Positions 43,397 through 55,937 of a stretch of DNA of 64,000 bases are shown piece by piece. A model generated the notes under the pieces. The model made no database searches. It saw nothing but the letters and a program-made list of their open reading frames with translations, and had not been told where the DNA came from. Each line of letters opens with the position of its first letter. The stretch's first letter is position 1. The DNA comes from Ditylenchus dipsaci. Taxonomy: Eukaryota > Nematoda > Chromadorea > Rhabditida > Anguinidae. Made by a program: the position numbers and the translations under genes. The stretch lies in the NCBI GenBank assembly GCA_004194705.1, contig SADC01001358.1:60258-124257 (forward strand). Direction: 5' to 3'.

Positions 43397-45249
43397 CACC
43401 TAATTTCATTCATGTGTTATCTATTATAAACCTATTTATTGTAAATTTTGTCTACAGTGCCGCAACTTTAACTTTTTTATGGAGAAGGGGGGGGGTTAGT
43501 TTGACTCATTTTACTGGTCAAGGAATAAGGATAACGTATGAATAAAGTGAACGGAGTAATTACTCAAAAAACGATTTTTTGAAAAACATGTTCAAAAAAT
43601 TTTGAAAAAAATTATAATTTCTTGTACCGAATTATACCAAATTTGGTATATTGCACCTGCATTTATGCACATATGCATCTAAATATTTTAGATTTATTCA
43701 AAAATGAGTTTGACCCGCCGGTTTCTTGTCGAAAAGGCGAGCTTTAAGATTAAAGTACACTGTCTATTATTAACTGTTACTATTTCGTTGCTAAAAAGTA
43801 GCTTGACACTTAAACTATTTTAGTAGAATTTCCGTTACTGCTGAGCCATAAATATTAGAATGAGTAAAATACGTAAAAATGTTTATTTTTTGATAAAAAG
43901 AGTGGGAGGTCAAAATTTCGCAAAGGATTGTATGGGTACAGGTATGTGTTATCTTTAATCATTTTCGAAAGAGCCTTTTGAATTAAAAGCAAGAATCCTT
44001 GAGACAAAAATGCCTCATCTCAAGCTGAAGTGCTAGTAGAACCCCTCTCCTTCTAACCCTTTTTACTTCCGGACATGTCCATACTAATCTATCCTTGTTT
44101 TTTGTCTGAGCAAATTATTTGACGGAAAATTTGATTAATAAAATACAACTTTTTATTAGCTTGTCTAACTTCTGGTAAATCAAAACACTTCACAAAAATA
44201 TGGCCTGTTAATAAAAGTCTCTAGTTCTGTGGAATTTCATGTGCTCCACTAAAAAGAGGAAAATAATCCGCGAATAAATTATTTTTTGAAGTTTAAGCCC
44301 TTTTCCAGAGATAGCATAGTACAAAAAAACGGAAAAGGTTTTTTGGGCAAGTGTTTCTTGTAAATCAATTGTTTCTAGTATTTGCTTCTTTACTTAGGGG
44401 CCCACTTCCAAATTGTTAGTTGCTTCGGATAGACGGCGCATTTTACGCGCATATAATAGACCAGAGTAGGTTGAGTTTGACTCAAACATGTTCTCCGGCC
44501 TACAAAAAAGTAAAAAAAGAGTACGTGCCAACTAACGCTGGCCCAATCTGAGAAATAAGCAAAAAATCCCCAACAAGGACCAAGGCAAAAAACCCATTGT
44601 TCAATGGAGCAAAAATGGAAATCAGTGTGTCCAATTTTTTCGTTTCACAGAGTAAATAGTATTTGAGCCAAAAAACATAATTGAAATGACAAATGCTGAT
44701 TTTATCGCTTTCAATACCACCTTCTTGATTAGTCACATTTAGAGTGACCCTGCCCTTTAACTCATACACTTTCCTGAAAGACCCTTTTTCGAAACCATCT
44801 AGATGACTATGTTATCACTTTGTTGTTTTGGAATGCTTAATTAATGCATTTAAAAACTCATAAATTAGTGCTACAGTCTACATAATTAATTATTGTCAGA
44901 GAATTAATAGTACTATCTAATTTTTCGTTTAATTGTGTATGTTTTGTTGTGCAGCTCACAACTGCAGCATCTATTGTACATTTTATGGCTGCGTAAAATA
45001 GTGTTTGTGTAATTTTTATAGTTTGTAATTGTGCAAAGAAAATAAATCCTCGCAATAAGTTTTTGAATCCTAGTCTTTTCTCGTTTCTTACATTGCTTTA
45101 CAAACAGGACTTTTATAATGTCTGATTCCGGCAGGTGTACACTATTTAGATTGGCCCAAAAGTCTGTTTTTTCAAGGCTAAAGCATGTTTTAGCCCCAAA
45201 ACGATCAAAAAGTCGAAACAAGGTGTGGGAAGGACATTTTGCGGAAAAA

Positions 45250-45580
45250 ATTGTTTGCCTTGGTCCCTCTGAAGTTTTTGGTCATTTTTTGGTACTTTAC
45301 CCCGTTTGGTCACTGAAGCTTTGCAAAAATAGTTTATTTATGCATTTTTGGTCATAAGTCTTGCTCGGAATTATGTCTGAGGTAAGTTTGTGCACACATG
45401 TACCTCAGACACAAATCACTCGAAAATGACACTAGATGCATGAAAAAGCATGCAAACCAGAGTTTCTTTATGCGGTAGGCACCAGTCAACAAAACTATGT
45501 TCAAATTCCATATTTTTAAGTTCACCAGAAGTGACCATGGCAAAAATGACCGAAAACCACAGGGAAGCCAAGGCAAATAA
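45250..45580. repeat. TTGCCTTGG-ended fold-back carrying hairpin family copy
   Basis: TTGTTTGCCTTGGTCCCTCT near 45251 pairs with CAGGGAAGCCAAGGCAAATA near 45560. Inside (about 45335-45510) is a copy of the GCGCAGGGGCTTGG family that lacks the central GC hairpin but keeps GTCTTGCTCGGAATTATGTC, ACAAATCACTCGAAAATGAC and CTTTATGCGGTAGGC. Confidence 0.7.
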
Positions 45581-47362
45581 AAAATTCGAAAAAAGTCTCC
45601 CTACATTTTTTGTCTTTTCTATCTATTTAGGGCTCTAAATATGCTTAGACATTGAAAAAACGCACCTTTGTCCACCCCGAAATGTACTTTAGTCCTGATT
45701 CCTCAAGCCAGACAAGCCCTCTCTAATAGAAGGGCTTTTTCATGCGAACTCCTGTTTTTAATCCAGCCTGAGACTCGGATTAAAAACATAAACTCTAAGC
45801 TCACAAATTTGCATTTATGAACTATATAATTTAGTCCTATTCTTGATTTTATTTTCCTGCCAATTCATTGGGTACCTTCTGTATATATGTAAAAGAGCCA
45901 ATTTGTAGGAATGGGAAAATAATTTGCGTCTTTGCACACATGCAAAAACCTGTTCATTGAGGTAAAATAGGTATGTGTACAAAAAGAGAATAGAACATCT
46001 TTGGCTTATCTTCATTACATTGAGATTTTGCTTAGCCATCCAGTAGATCTGTTATTGCGATGTTTATCTGTTGTGCGCGCACAAATATAGTCAATCATCT
46101 TGTGAAGGAAAGAATGACGAGAATTTTTCTCCATCTGATCAGTTGTTTTTTTTGTGCATTTGATATAGTTGAGGAGGGTGTGGACTACACACCTTTTAGT
46201 TGCAAACCAGTTTAATGGTAAGGACTGCTGGCTCAGCTGCTGCTACTCTATCATTGTTTTTATTTGTTGTTTTGATGTATGCAATTTGAAGTTTGGGGTT
46301 AGTGTTTATATGGTCAAAAACTATGGACGTCGAAAGAAATTCTGAATAAACTTCTAAATATTTCAAAAAACTATTTTTTGTGTGATATTTTTTACGCAGA
46401 AAATTGGTGCTGGAAAAAGGTCCGCTTTGTCAAAAACACCTACTTTTTATCAAACATTTTCGGATTTTAATATAATTGCTTTTTCTTCTATTCTAATTTA
46501 TTTAATATTTATTATTAAAGTTTTACGAAAAATATGTATTTTTATTACTTTTATATAAAATTTTGTTGTTATAAAGAAATTGAAATTTTAAAAATTTATC
46601 TAAATTTTAAATTTAAATTTCAAGTGGTCACTTGCCTACACAATTTTATAGTTCAAACATTCATTTTATCGAATGTTTATTGTAATAAATAATGTGCAAA
46701 AAAGTTTGTGATCTTTTTTACCTTGTTTTGTGTAGTTCATGGTTCGAGAATAACCACAACAATCAATAGGGTGTGTGTAAGAAGGGGAATCCAATTTCAA
46801 CATGAAAGGATCACACACCATCCATCCTTCTCAAATTTGCGCATCATCTTTATCTTTTCACTTTATTGTGACAAATGGATCCTAGCACAACCATTTTTGT
46901 CTTAACTGACCAAAAATACCTATGAAATGTGTGTAACAAAAGAAAAACTAGTATAAGTGAAGATTTTATGTGACAAGGGAAGGAAGTTTATAATGTACAG
47001 ATTTAGCCATTTTCAATTTAAAGGTTCTTTTATTTTTATTTTTTCAGCAGGTTTTTTATTCATGTTTTTTTTGCTTTTGCTAAGGCACGCTTGCAATGGC
47101 GCTCATACCTGCACTTGTCATTTTTAACACCCATTGTGAACACGAGTGTGGCTCTGGGTGTGGGCTGTTGTGAGCTTGCCTTTAGTCCAATGCTCCCATC
47201 TAAATTTGTTGAAAATAAAAACATTTGCTCAAAATAAAGACATTTAAGGGTATTTTAGAAAAAAAATATGCTCTTCCACGCAGTTCTTATTGCTTTATCG
47301 GTGCTAAAAATAAGAAACTAAAGTACAATTCTAAAAAAAGATTTGGATTCCAAAAAGGGGTA

Positions 47363-47812
47363 CTCTTAGTAAAGGGGGGGTAACTTCCTATACGCATCTC
47401 CTTAAGTCACAGGTTCGACTACAACTGGCTGTAAACAATATTTTTTTCTCCTTTTATTTACAACTTTAGTGTCAAAATGATCCTCACATTCTTGGCTATC
47501 CAATAAGACTATGAGCACAGGCTTTTACACCTACCGAAGCTTGTAAACAGGCCTAAATAGGCAAAATTTCTGAAAATTGATGGTTTTGAGCTTTTACTTT
47601 GACTGGTTTCACTGAAATTTCTGGCTTTTTTTTACAAGTCACAAGTTTCATACACCAAATGTAGCCAAGACTCCAGGCTTTCATTTGAGCTATCAAACAG
47701 AGAAAAAGTCAGTATAAAGTTGGAGCTAGAATTCTAAAAATCCACCTGTGTCTGTATAGGCTATGCGTATAGGAAGTTCCTCCTACACCCCCCCCTCCCT
47801 TTAATGAGGAAA
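47363..47812. repeat. Fold-back with poly-G/poly-C termini
   Basis: CTCTTAGTAAAGGGGGGG then AACTTCCTATACGCAT at the left. ATGCGTATAGGAAGTTCC then CCCCCCCTCCCTTTAATGAG at the right. Confidence 0.72.
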
Positions 47813-48689
47813 AATCGGAGTTCGCTTTCGACTATGAATTGTACAAGATGGCATAAATACGTAACCTCTTTTTAGCTTAAAGTTTTAATTTTATTGCGAG
47901 ATCTTTTTTATGCAACCAAGAATCTTATGACATTTTGAGTAGCTTATCGAACGACTCGAGAAGTTAAGCAGAAAAAGACTAAAAGAACCTTTTCTTTTTT
48001 TTTTATTCATTCTATTATATTGTAAAAAGACCCTGAAATGAGGAGCTCGAGAACACAAAATTTGACTTTTTCGAGAATCTGAAATCTGAATCTGATTTAA
48101 ACAATGCCAGTGACAAGATTTTAAATGATGGACATGGCCTATAATTATACGGTGGCCACAATGGAAGTGTGAACTCGAAGTGTGAAGACCCAGAGCAATT
48201 TGGGCTCAACATAGTATGCTTAAAGCTTCTCACTTCCCATTTTCGGGTTTTTACACGATAAAATATAAATCTCAGTCATTAAAATTTTATAACGAAATTT
48301 GGTTGACTTCGCACTTCACACCTCCATTGTGGCCAAGGCATTATAGATGCGGTATCTACGGTCCCCACCCTCCGATCTTTAAAAACTAGCAGTTTAGGAT
48401 GACAACCAGACTTTTTTGTAGACTTTGTAAATAAATGTAAACAATAAGAACAGCTTTTAAAATTAACAAGATTAAAATTCTTAATTTTAAACCGCCTAAT
48501 TACTGTTCCTTGCTGTTGTTGATTAGGTAAGTAGCAGCAGAAGACAAGATGAACTTTTCTTATAAGAACAGATTTGTGGCGGGGTGCACCCAATAGTCTG
48601 TTTGTTTTTCTTCTCTTCTACATTAACCTCCTTTTCATAAAGTCTCCAAAAATAGTTTTCGCCAAAGGAATTGTCGTTGGACATTCCTT

Positions 48690-48892
48690 TTGCTTCTGAT
48701 TGCAATAACTCGTAAAAATCATTCACGCCCAATAAATTTAGACCACTACTTAGAAACCGCCTCACTAGATCAGCAGTCAAAGTCCAAACATCCACGGCAA
48801 CTTTATTCTCCTTCGGTTACTGAGCCATTATTGGCAGGTCAGTTGGATCCTCTGCAAGCACAACAATCTACTGACAAACACACTAGAAAGGT
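48690..48892 (+). CDS. Possible 5' exon of peptide transporter gene
   Basis: A frame containing TEPLLAGQLDPLQAQQSTDK runs to AGAAAG|GTAGAA, a fair donor near 48890. It is polar and without a membrane segment, as expected for the cytosolic N-terminus of a POT transporter. The true start codon is not clear, and the link to the next exon rests on position only. Confidence 0.35.
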
Positions 48893-49083
48893 AGAAATTT
48901 ATTTATTTTGCAAAAAAGTATAAGTTATCCATCTCTTCGAATAGTAACTATAATAGGTGCCAGGAAATCTATAATCATTTTTAGTTTCGCTACCTAGACA
49001 TACCTAGACTTCCTATTTAATTCAAAAATTTTGGCCTGGATTTTATTAAATTACAATTTTAGAGCAATATTTCAAAATTTTAG

Positions 49084-52000
49084 CCAACTTCTTACCCCAG
49101 AAAGAAAAAGCAGCAAGCAAACCTTTACGGGAGACGGTCATTTCGAGCCAATCGACAAGGAGGCCGGGCGTCACCTCCAGCTACCAGTCAGTTTGCCCAG
49201 ATCGGGTTCCATTCAAGCCGCTCCAGCTGAGGGGATTATAATTCCTCAACAGCAGTTTCGACCAGGTCCACATCACGAGATGAGGAGAAGAATGGAGGCT
49301 TGTTGGCCAGCTTGAGGTGGCCACTTTTTAATTTTTTGAGCAATAATAGTGTTCTAGGAGATATCCACGTGGTGTGTTTTTTGTGCTTGGCAATGAGTTC
49401 TGCGAGAGATTCAGTTTCTATGGGATGCGCTCAATCTTGCTGCTGTATTTAGTAAACGAACATGGATTTAGTGACTCATCCGCTTCTTTTTCTACCATGC
49501 TTTTATTTCACTAGCTTATTCTCTCTCCACTTTTTGGTGAGTCTGGGTGATGTTTGAACAATTTATTTGTGCTTTTTCAGGATCCATTGCTGCTGACAAC
49601 TACTTCGGCAGATTCCGCGTGATCCTTTGGGTAAGTTGAAGCTGCTTTTGCTCTTTATTCAAGGGAATTGGTGTATCAGGTGTCCCTGTTCTATGTGGCC
49701 GGACATGGTCTTTTGTCAGTTGGTGCTATTCCATATCTCCCTCATTTGCCCCGGTCAATTTTAGGTAGGTCATTTTGTTTTCAAGATATCAGTTTTTTAC
49801 ATTCTGTTCAAACATCGAGACACTTTTTAGACTTTGTGGGTTGGCAGTGATTGCTTTAGCAACTGTGGAATAAAACCATGTGTGAGCGCTTTTGCAGCGG
49901 ATCAGGTGTGTAAAATGTTCAGTTGATAAATTGAGGTAGCTGGTCAGAAAATTCTAACCAAGCCGGTTTCGGATATTCCGAGTTTCGTAGCCTTATCTAT
50001 ATAATCGAAAAGTTATATTGACATCTTTAATTTATTGGATATGTTTTAAAAGAAATAAAGATTGATTTCGTTTCAGTTTGACGAAGATAGGCATCAAGAG
50101 CGTACTCAATTTTTCTCATTTTTCTACTTTGCGATTAATGCTGGTTGGTTAATTATTTAAAAGTTTTGAAAAAAAAATATTTTGAAGGTTCTTTGGTGGC
50201 TATTATGTTAACTCCAATCCTAAGGTTTTTATCATAGTTTTTCATGAAGATTTATAAAAAAATTGTAGAGGACGAGTGCGATGCTTCGGCTCGCAGTTTT
50301 GTTTTCCTCTGGCTTTTGGTCAGTATCCTGATTGACAATTAATTTTAAAAATTATTTTAAGGCGTGCCAGGTGTTCTCATGTAAGATAATGCTCTACAAA
50401 CAAAACAATTTATTAGTATGTGCGTTTGTGGTTTGTAGGTTCGTCGCTTTCATCATCTTTCTGTGCGGATGGCGGTTTTACAAGATAACCCAGCTGGCAA
50501 AGGCAATGTGATTTGGAAGGTGTGCACATGCATCGGGTCGGCTTTGAAGGGCAAGGTCAACGCTAAATTAAGGTCGTTTAATTGACAAGTTCTAAACTGA
50601 TTTTAACAATCATTCGATTTAGAGGACAAGACACTGCTCAACACTGGCTCGACTATGCAGCACCTAAATACAGCGAAAAGAGTGAGTAGGCTTACTTAAG
50701 ATTCATGCAATGTGAATGCAGATAGTCAAAAGCAAAGTTGAAATCAAAGTTATAAATGAACCCCAAAAGTCAAACTTTGACTTGTTCTGCGTAAAAGCGG
50801 ATGTATTTCATATATAAATTCACAGAAATATTTAAATAGTATCAGTTAAGATTTGCTTCCTGGAGTCAAGAGTCTTGTTGCGTAAATTGTGTCTCTGAAT
50901 TCCAAAAAATATTTTCTTTTTGAGGTCTCTATTCTGTTTGTTCCGATTGTGTTTTTCTGGGCTTTGTTTGATCAACAGGTGATTTTAAACTAAAAAACAT
51001 TTCTTTGTATTTTCTTTTTTATTATTTTTTTCAGAGCGTTTTTAATAAAGAAAAAATTATTTAAAAAAATTCTTTTTTCTTGCAATATTTCTGAGTTTTT
51101 CAAATATTAGAAAAAATCTTGATGATACAGTATAATAAAACTCGGCTTGTTAAGGGAAGCACATGGTTTTTACAAGCTCGAAGAATGGATGGAAGGGTTG
51201 GTCCACTGACAATTCTGCCAGACCAGATGAACACTTTCAATCCACTGATCAGTAATTTTTTTTCGAGAATACTATCTGAAGAAGCTTTTTATATAACTTT
51301 TTTAGTCATCATAATGGTGCCCATATTCGAGGCTTTCATCTATCCTTGCTTGAGGAAGGTTTGCAATGTGACTCCCTTCGCAAAATGGCTGCTGGTGGGA
51401 TTCTAGCAGCATTAGCTTTTGTGATGGCTGGTCTGCTGCAATTAAAAGTGAACCAAACAATGGAGCCAAAGCCTTCACCCGGCAACGTGTTCATCCAGCG
51501 CATTGGAAACTCACAGGTCAATTACACATCTGATACTGGACTGCAACTGTCCTTGAAGAGCAAGAATGAATGGCCAGCTGGCAACTACACTCTCAATGGA
51601 CCCAAAAGCACTTTGAAGTGGATTTGAGAGAAGAGAAATGTGGTTATATCATCGGCATTTTTGATTTAAATGGTGGCAATGGGTGAGTTGTGAAGTTTTT
51701 TGGAAGGATTTTGTGTAGTAAATTTTTTTAAGCCAATCCAAACTTTATTCCTTACTCTTGTGAGAAATCTGACAATGGCATGACTAAAATTTATTTGATG
51801 TTGGAAGAGTCTTCACCTTTATATGGCACACCCGTCTATTTGGTCGACCACAATAATGAGGTGAATTTGTTCTTGGTTATTTGTACCTTATGTAAAAGCT
51901 TGTTTTTTAAGATTAACAAGAAACTGGACATTAGGCCTGGACAGATTATTGTGTGTTTGTTTAGAATTTAACGCTTTTACTCATGGATGTTCAGGACATT

Positions 52001-55000
52001 GTACCCGGCTTTATTAGCTACCCAGATTACATCATTGCCTATGGAAATTGTAAGGAAAATGCTAACAGTACCAGTCCAGTTACTTGTGATCAGGAAATGA
52101 AGTTTCATGCCCAATGGGTTAGTTGCTCACCTGAATTTGACACATTATTACAAACATAAATTTTAAGGTGCTGCTTATGTGTTGAATCTGGTCGATGATG
52201 GAAGGAAAACCACTGCGGACCCACAAATACTTGACGGGTTAGCAATTAAAAAAAAACAATGGCTTAATAAAACGAAAATTTCAGAACACTCACAGAATTA
52301 GTGCGCCCGAACTCAATAAGCATGCTTTGGCAATTGCCTCAGTTCTTCGTGATCACTCTGGGAGAGTTCTGTTTAGTGTCACTGGTCTCGAGTTTAGGTT
52401 AATTTGCTAAGCAGTCCTGTTGTAGCAAATTTCAACATTGTTTTCAGTTACTCCCAAGCTGCTCCCACTATGAAAAGCGTCTTACAAGTTTGTTAAACTA
52501 GGAAATAAAAATGTGTCAGTTCATAATCTGATGTGTTTAGGCGTTTTGGTTGCTTACCACTTTCTTTGGCAATGTCATTGACATGGAATTCGGGTCAGTT
52601 TGTAAAAACTTGAGTTTGTTTGCAAGGCTGTAAATTAGTCGGTCGTGCGTTTGGCTTCTTTTATTACATTTGTTGAATTTTCTGATTTTTAGGCCGTTTT
52701 CGATTGGTTGAATAAAGCATAACTTTGAACTTTTGACGCAGGGTAGGCCAGCGCATGTTAGAACGGGCTCAAACGTGTTTCACCAACTACAAAAATTGCC
52801 TTAAGGCTTTACTCATGGATGTTCAGGACATTGTACCAGGTTTTTGTACCCCGCACGTTCACAATAGTGCTCAAAACTACTCTACAGCCGCACTACCACC
52901 CACACTCTTTATGTGAACCCTCAAATACCACACCACACCATACCCGCACCAGTGTTTGGAATTTCAAAAGTGATAAAAAATAGTGATAATAATAATTGCT
53001 AAACTGACAGTTACTCATAACTCGGTTTTTTCATGGTAAAATGCCAAATCTGATATAGATGATGATGACCTATACTTAAAATCAAAAAGTGGATATAGGT
53101 CATTTATATTAGATTTGGCACTTTTTCATGAAAAACCGAGTTATGGCTGAATATAATTTTAGCAATTATCATTATCACTTTAAAAATTCAAAACACTGCG
53201 TGGGTGTGGGAACCGCACCACGCCCACACTCGTCACTTTTGACTAGTTCAAATTTTATTGTGAACACGAGTGTGGGTGTGGGTGCGGCATTTCGGGCCAT
53301 TGTGAACCTAGCTTTAAAATAAAAAATCGATAAAGGCACGAATTCAAAAAATATCACAAAGAGGTTAGATCAGGGTTCGTAATGAAAAATTTCGAAAAAA
53401 AGGACATTCGGGTAAAAAAAGATTTTATTTCATTTTATCCAGTGTAATTTTGGAGCGAAAAAAAAATTTGACTAAAACTTCAAAAATAAAAAAGATTTTG
53501 GATCCCGAAAAAGGACAAATCTTTTTAAAAAGGACAATTACGAACCTGGTTAGATAATTAATCTAAAATAATTTGTTTTTATTCTAAAACATTCTATATA
53601 CAGTCCACGCTTTCACTTAGGACACCCAAGGACCGGCCAACTTACCGGGTTTGACACTTTTTTTACCTTAAGTTTTTAATACCTTCGCTAGTTCTGTTTT
53701 GAAAGTCTGGGCTTGAGTTCAGAATCCCCCCCCCCACGGGGACTGATCAGGTGGAGGAGATAACTTCATATTCGTGTTCTTGACCCCATTTCATGTGAAA
53801 GCCGCGCGTTTTTTTGGTTCTAAGAAAAAAAATTTTCGAACACAGGGGGGTATCATGGTTTTTTAGTCAAAATTTGAAAAATTTAAATTGGCACCTTTTG
53901 AATTTAAAAGGGATTAAGGGCTGTATAGGAGGGAAGGGAATAAAAGGGGCCACTGATCACACAGGGGCCACTAACAAGAAGATGTTGAACATAGTTTCGA
54001 ATACTGGGCCTACCGCATAAATAAACTCTGGTATGCATGCTTTTTCATGCATCCAGAGTCACTTTCGAGTGATTTGTGTCTAAGGTATGTGGGTGTGCGC
54101 ATCTCAACTCCAAGCCCCCAAGCCCCCTGCGCCCCCGAAGGGGCGGGGGCTTGAGAGTTAGAGATGCGCGCACTCACTTACCTTAGACATGATTCCGAGA
54201 GTACTCTTGACCATAAATGCATATAGAGTCTTTTTTTGCCACGGCCCAGTTGAAAAACATGGTGAGGCAGGCGAAGAATACAAAAATTTGAATTTTTAAC
54301 GTTCTGCCATAAAAGTGGCCCCTTTTATTCCCTTCCCCTCCCAATACAGCCCTTAATCCCTTTTAAATTCAAAAGGTGCCAATTTAAATTTTTCAAATTT
54401 TGACTAAAAAACCATGATACCCCCCCTGTGGTTGGAAAATTTTTTTTTTCTCAGAACCAAAAAAAACGCGCGGCTCTCATGAAATCGGGGTCGAGAAACA
54501 CGAATATGAAATTATCTCCTCCACCTGATCAATCTCCGTTGGGCGGGGTGGGGCGGTTGCGGTGATTCGTCACTGCAACCAAAGTCTGGTCCCAAATATT
54601 GCAAGGATCCTGATTTTGCCGATCGTTTCTAAAAACCAATGTTTTTGCTCTAAAATAGCCAAAACTCTAATAAAAAAAACAGGTATTTTCGCTAAAGCCT
54701 GTCCTAACTAAGAGCTATTGCTTTTTCAGAGCAAAAAATTTAGGGTTTTTGGAAAATGATCGAGAAAATTGGATCCTTGCGATATTTGGAACCAGACTGT
54801 CAATACAGAACCAGAAATTTTTTTACAAAATAGAGCTAATAAAAGTGTCGGACTCGAGGTGGGAACGAACTTCTGTCCTAAGTGAAGGTGTCCTAAGTAA
54901 GAGCGTCGACTGTATTACCTTTAGTTTGTTGGCTCGAAGTTTTACATATTTCGAAACAATTTCAGGCACGCATCTTATAAAGGAACCAGCTACCGAATTT

Positions 55001-55252
55001 TTCTTCTACGCTTTGTTGATGGCAATTGTGATTGGTGATTCTATTAAATATCTTCTCTAAAACATTTACAACAACTCATTCATATTAGGTGTGTTCGTAG
55101 CGATTGCACTTAACTACACTTATGTCGACGAGCACGCTATGGAAGCTTCACTATCAATTAGCAGCAGTGAGGAGGACCGGCAGAGAAAGACCCAGCAGCT
55201 AATGGCGACACAAACCAAGTGCACAGAAGATCTTTTAAAAAAACGCCATTAA
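49084..55252 (+). CDS. slc15: SLC15/POT-type proton-coupled oligopeptide transporter
   Basis: Imports di- and tripeptides with protons across the plasma membrane. Exons by splice signals: 49084-49316 (polar N-terminus), 49358-49536, 49581-49630, 49680-49764, 49831-49905, 50077-50143, 50188-50224, 50269-50318, 50362-50380, 50439-50572, 50623-50681, about 50850-50880, 50924-50978, 51111-51252, 51307-51682, 51733-51860, 51995-52117, 52168-52237, 52285-52397, 52448-52487, 52541-52593, 54966-55034 and 55089-55252. Family landmarks: YPRGVFFVLGNEFCERFS (E-x-x-ER motif), GSIAADNYFGRF, GIKPCVSAFAADQ then FDEDRHQERTQFFSFFYFAI, ILFVPIVFFWALFDQQ, WFLQARRMDGRVGPL, GGILAALAFVMAG, a large extracellular loop, and YSQAAPTMKSVLQ then AFWLLTTFFGNVI. 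The C-terminus is cytosolic and charged. Frame breaks occur near 49508, 49870, 51385, 51610 and 52370. Confidence 0.92.
52803..52838 (+). repeat. Duplicate of an exon start within the same gene
   Basis: CTTTACTCATGGATGTTCAG followed by GACATTGTACCAGG matches the intron end and exon start at 51974-52008 with one or two changes. The copy includes the acceptor site, so it could act as a decoy splice acceptor. Confidence 0.8.
52940..53205. repeat. Fold-back in transporter intron
   Basis: TTACTCATAACTCGGTTTTT at 53012 pairs with AAAAACCGAGTTATGGCTG at 53131. AATAGTGATAATAATAATTG pairs with CAATTATCATTATCAC. Outside lie GTGTGGGTGTGGG-like phrases also found at 47140 and 53265. Confidence 0.78.
53599..54914. 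mobile_element. Large TACAGTC-ended element, copy 7
   Basis: Begins TACAGTCCACGCTTTCACTT and ends GTAAGAGCGTCGACTGTA. The terminal phrases are CACTTAGGACACC and GGTGTCCTAAGTAAG. Enlarged to 1.3 kb by an internal inverted repeat (about 53735-54540) whose arms contain AAAGGGATTAAGGGCTGTAT and its complement. At the tip of that repeat lies a copy of the GCGCAGGGGCTTGG hairpin family (about 53985-54235). Confidence 0.75.
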
Positions 55253-55540
55253 CACCTCCGCCACTCTCATCTGTTTCACCTTCAGAAAAAGATAGCAAAT
55301 GCTGATGACTTTACTGGATACCAAACAGTTATTTCTGACTTCAAGTATGCATAAATAGCACCTTAAAGTCAAAAAATTGGTTTTAAAATTCTTTTGTAGC
55401 TTTTTGGAATTAAAGCTTTTAAATTTGACGACCAATTTTTTTCCCACACTTGCCCATCTCTGCAAGAATTCGATCCTAGTAGCGAATACCACCATTCCTC
55501 CCCCTCCCCTCCCGCCCCCCACATTTTTCCTTTTAAAAGT

Positions 55541-55689
55541 TACCGTATTCACTCTACTAACTTCCCATGGGAGTTATTTTTCAACCACTGAAAAATCTTG
55601 AAATGAAATGGCCCTAACTCTGAAAACCTAGTGAAAAAACGAGGTTGGAAGTTATTAGAGGTTATGTAGTCAATAGAGTGAAAATGGTA
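55541..55689. repeat. TACCGTA-ended MITE, copy 2
   Basis: TACCGTATTCACTCTACTAA at the left and TCAATAGAGTGAAAATGGTA at the right, with the internal phrases TAACTTCC and GGAAGTTA. It follows the transporter gene by about 290 bases. The tract just before it (55495-55525) is C-rich. Confidence 0.65.
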
Positions 55690-55706
55690 AGTGAAAAGTA
55701 ACCAAA

Positions 55707-55937
55707 TACCGTAATTTTCTCTAATAAGCGCCCTCTTACTTCAAGTGGTCTGAAACTTCTGTTTTCATTAACTTTTTAAGCTCTGAAAAAAAAATTGCCT
55801 GCGAGGGATTTTAAAAATCTAACAGGCACTTTTTACAGAGCCTAAAAATTAATGAAACAGAAGTTTCAGACCACTTAAGTTTGAAAAATTGTCACTCTCT
55901 AATAAGCGCCCCGGGGCGCTTATCAGAGAAAACGGTA
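55707..55937. repeat. TACCGTA-ended MITE, copy 3
   Basis: TACCGTAATTTTCTCTAATA plus AGCGCCC at the left. GGGGCGCTTATCAGAGAAAA plus CGGTA at the right. Inner pairing of GTGGTCTGAAACTTCTG with CAGAAGTTTCAGACCAC. A second AATAAGCGCC phrase sits in the right arm. Confidence 0.82.

Larger units (their letters stand above)
40501..48680. other. Long gene-poor interval
   Basis: No convincing exons. Items seen: a fold-back at about 40547-40802 (CGCCACTAGAACACCCGCAT against GACCGCATTTGACGCC), two relatives of the phrase TTGCG-GGTGACT-CGCC near 41973 and 42398, a TACAGTC MITE at 43213-43396, a TTGCCTTGG fold-back at 45250-45580, very AT-rich sequence at 46300-46720, a fold-back at 47363-47812, and a short inverted pair (GGCCACAATGGAAGTGTGAA near 48152, TTCACACCTCCATTGTGGCC near 48315). 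Confidence 0.55.
52594..54965. other. Last large intron of transporter, repeat filled
   Basis: Only this intron of the transporter is long (2.4 kb). It holds a short duplicate of the 51973-52005 splice region at 52803-52838, a fold-back at 52940-53205, and the TACAGTC-type element at 53599-54914, which in turn contains another fold-back and a hairpin-family copy. Confidence 0.75.

Noticed and set aside
44500..45221. Minus-strand frames between repeats
   Set aside because: Frequent stops in neighbours, low complexity, no recognisable domain or splice-consistent extension.
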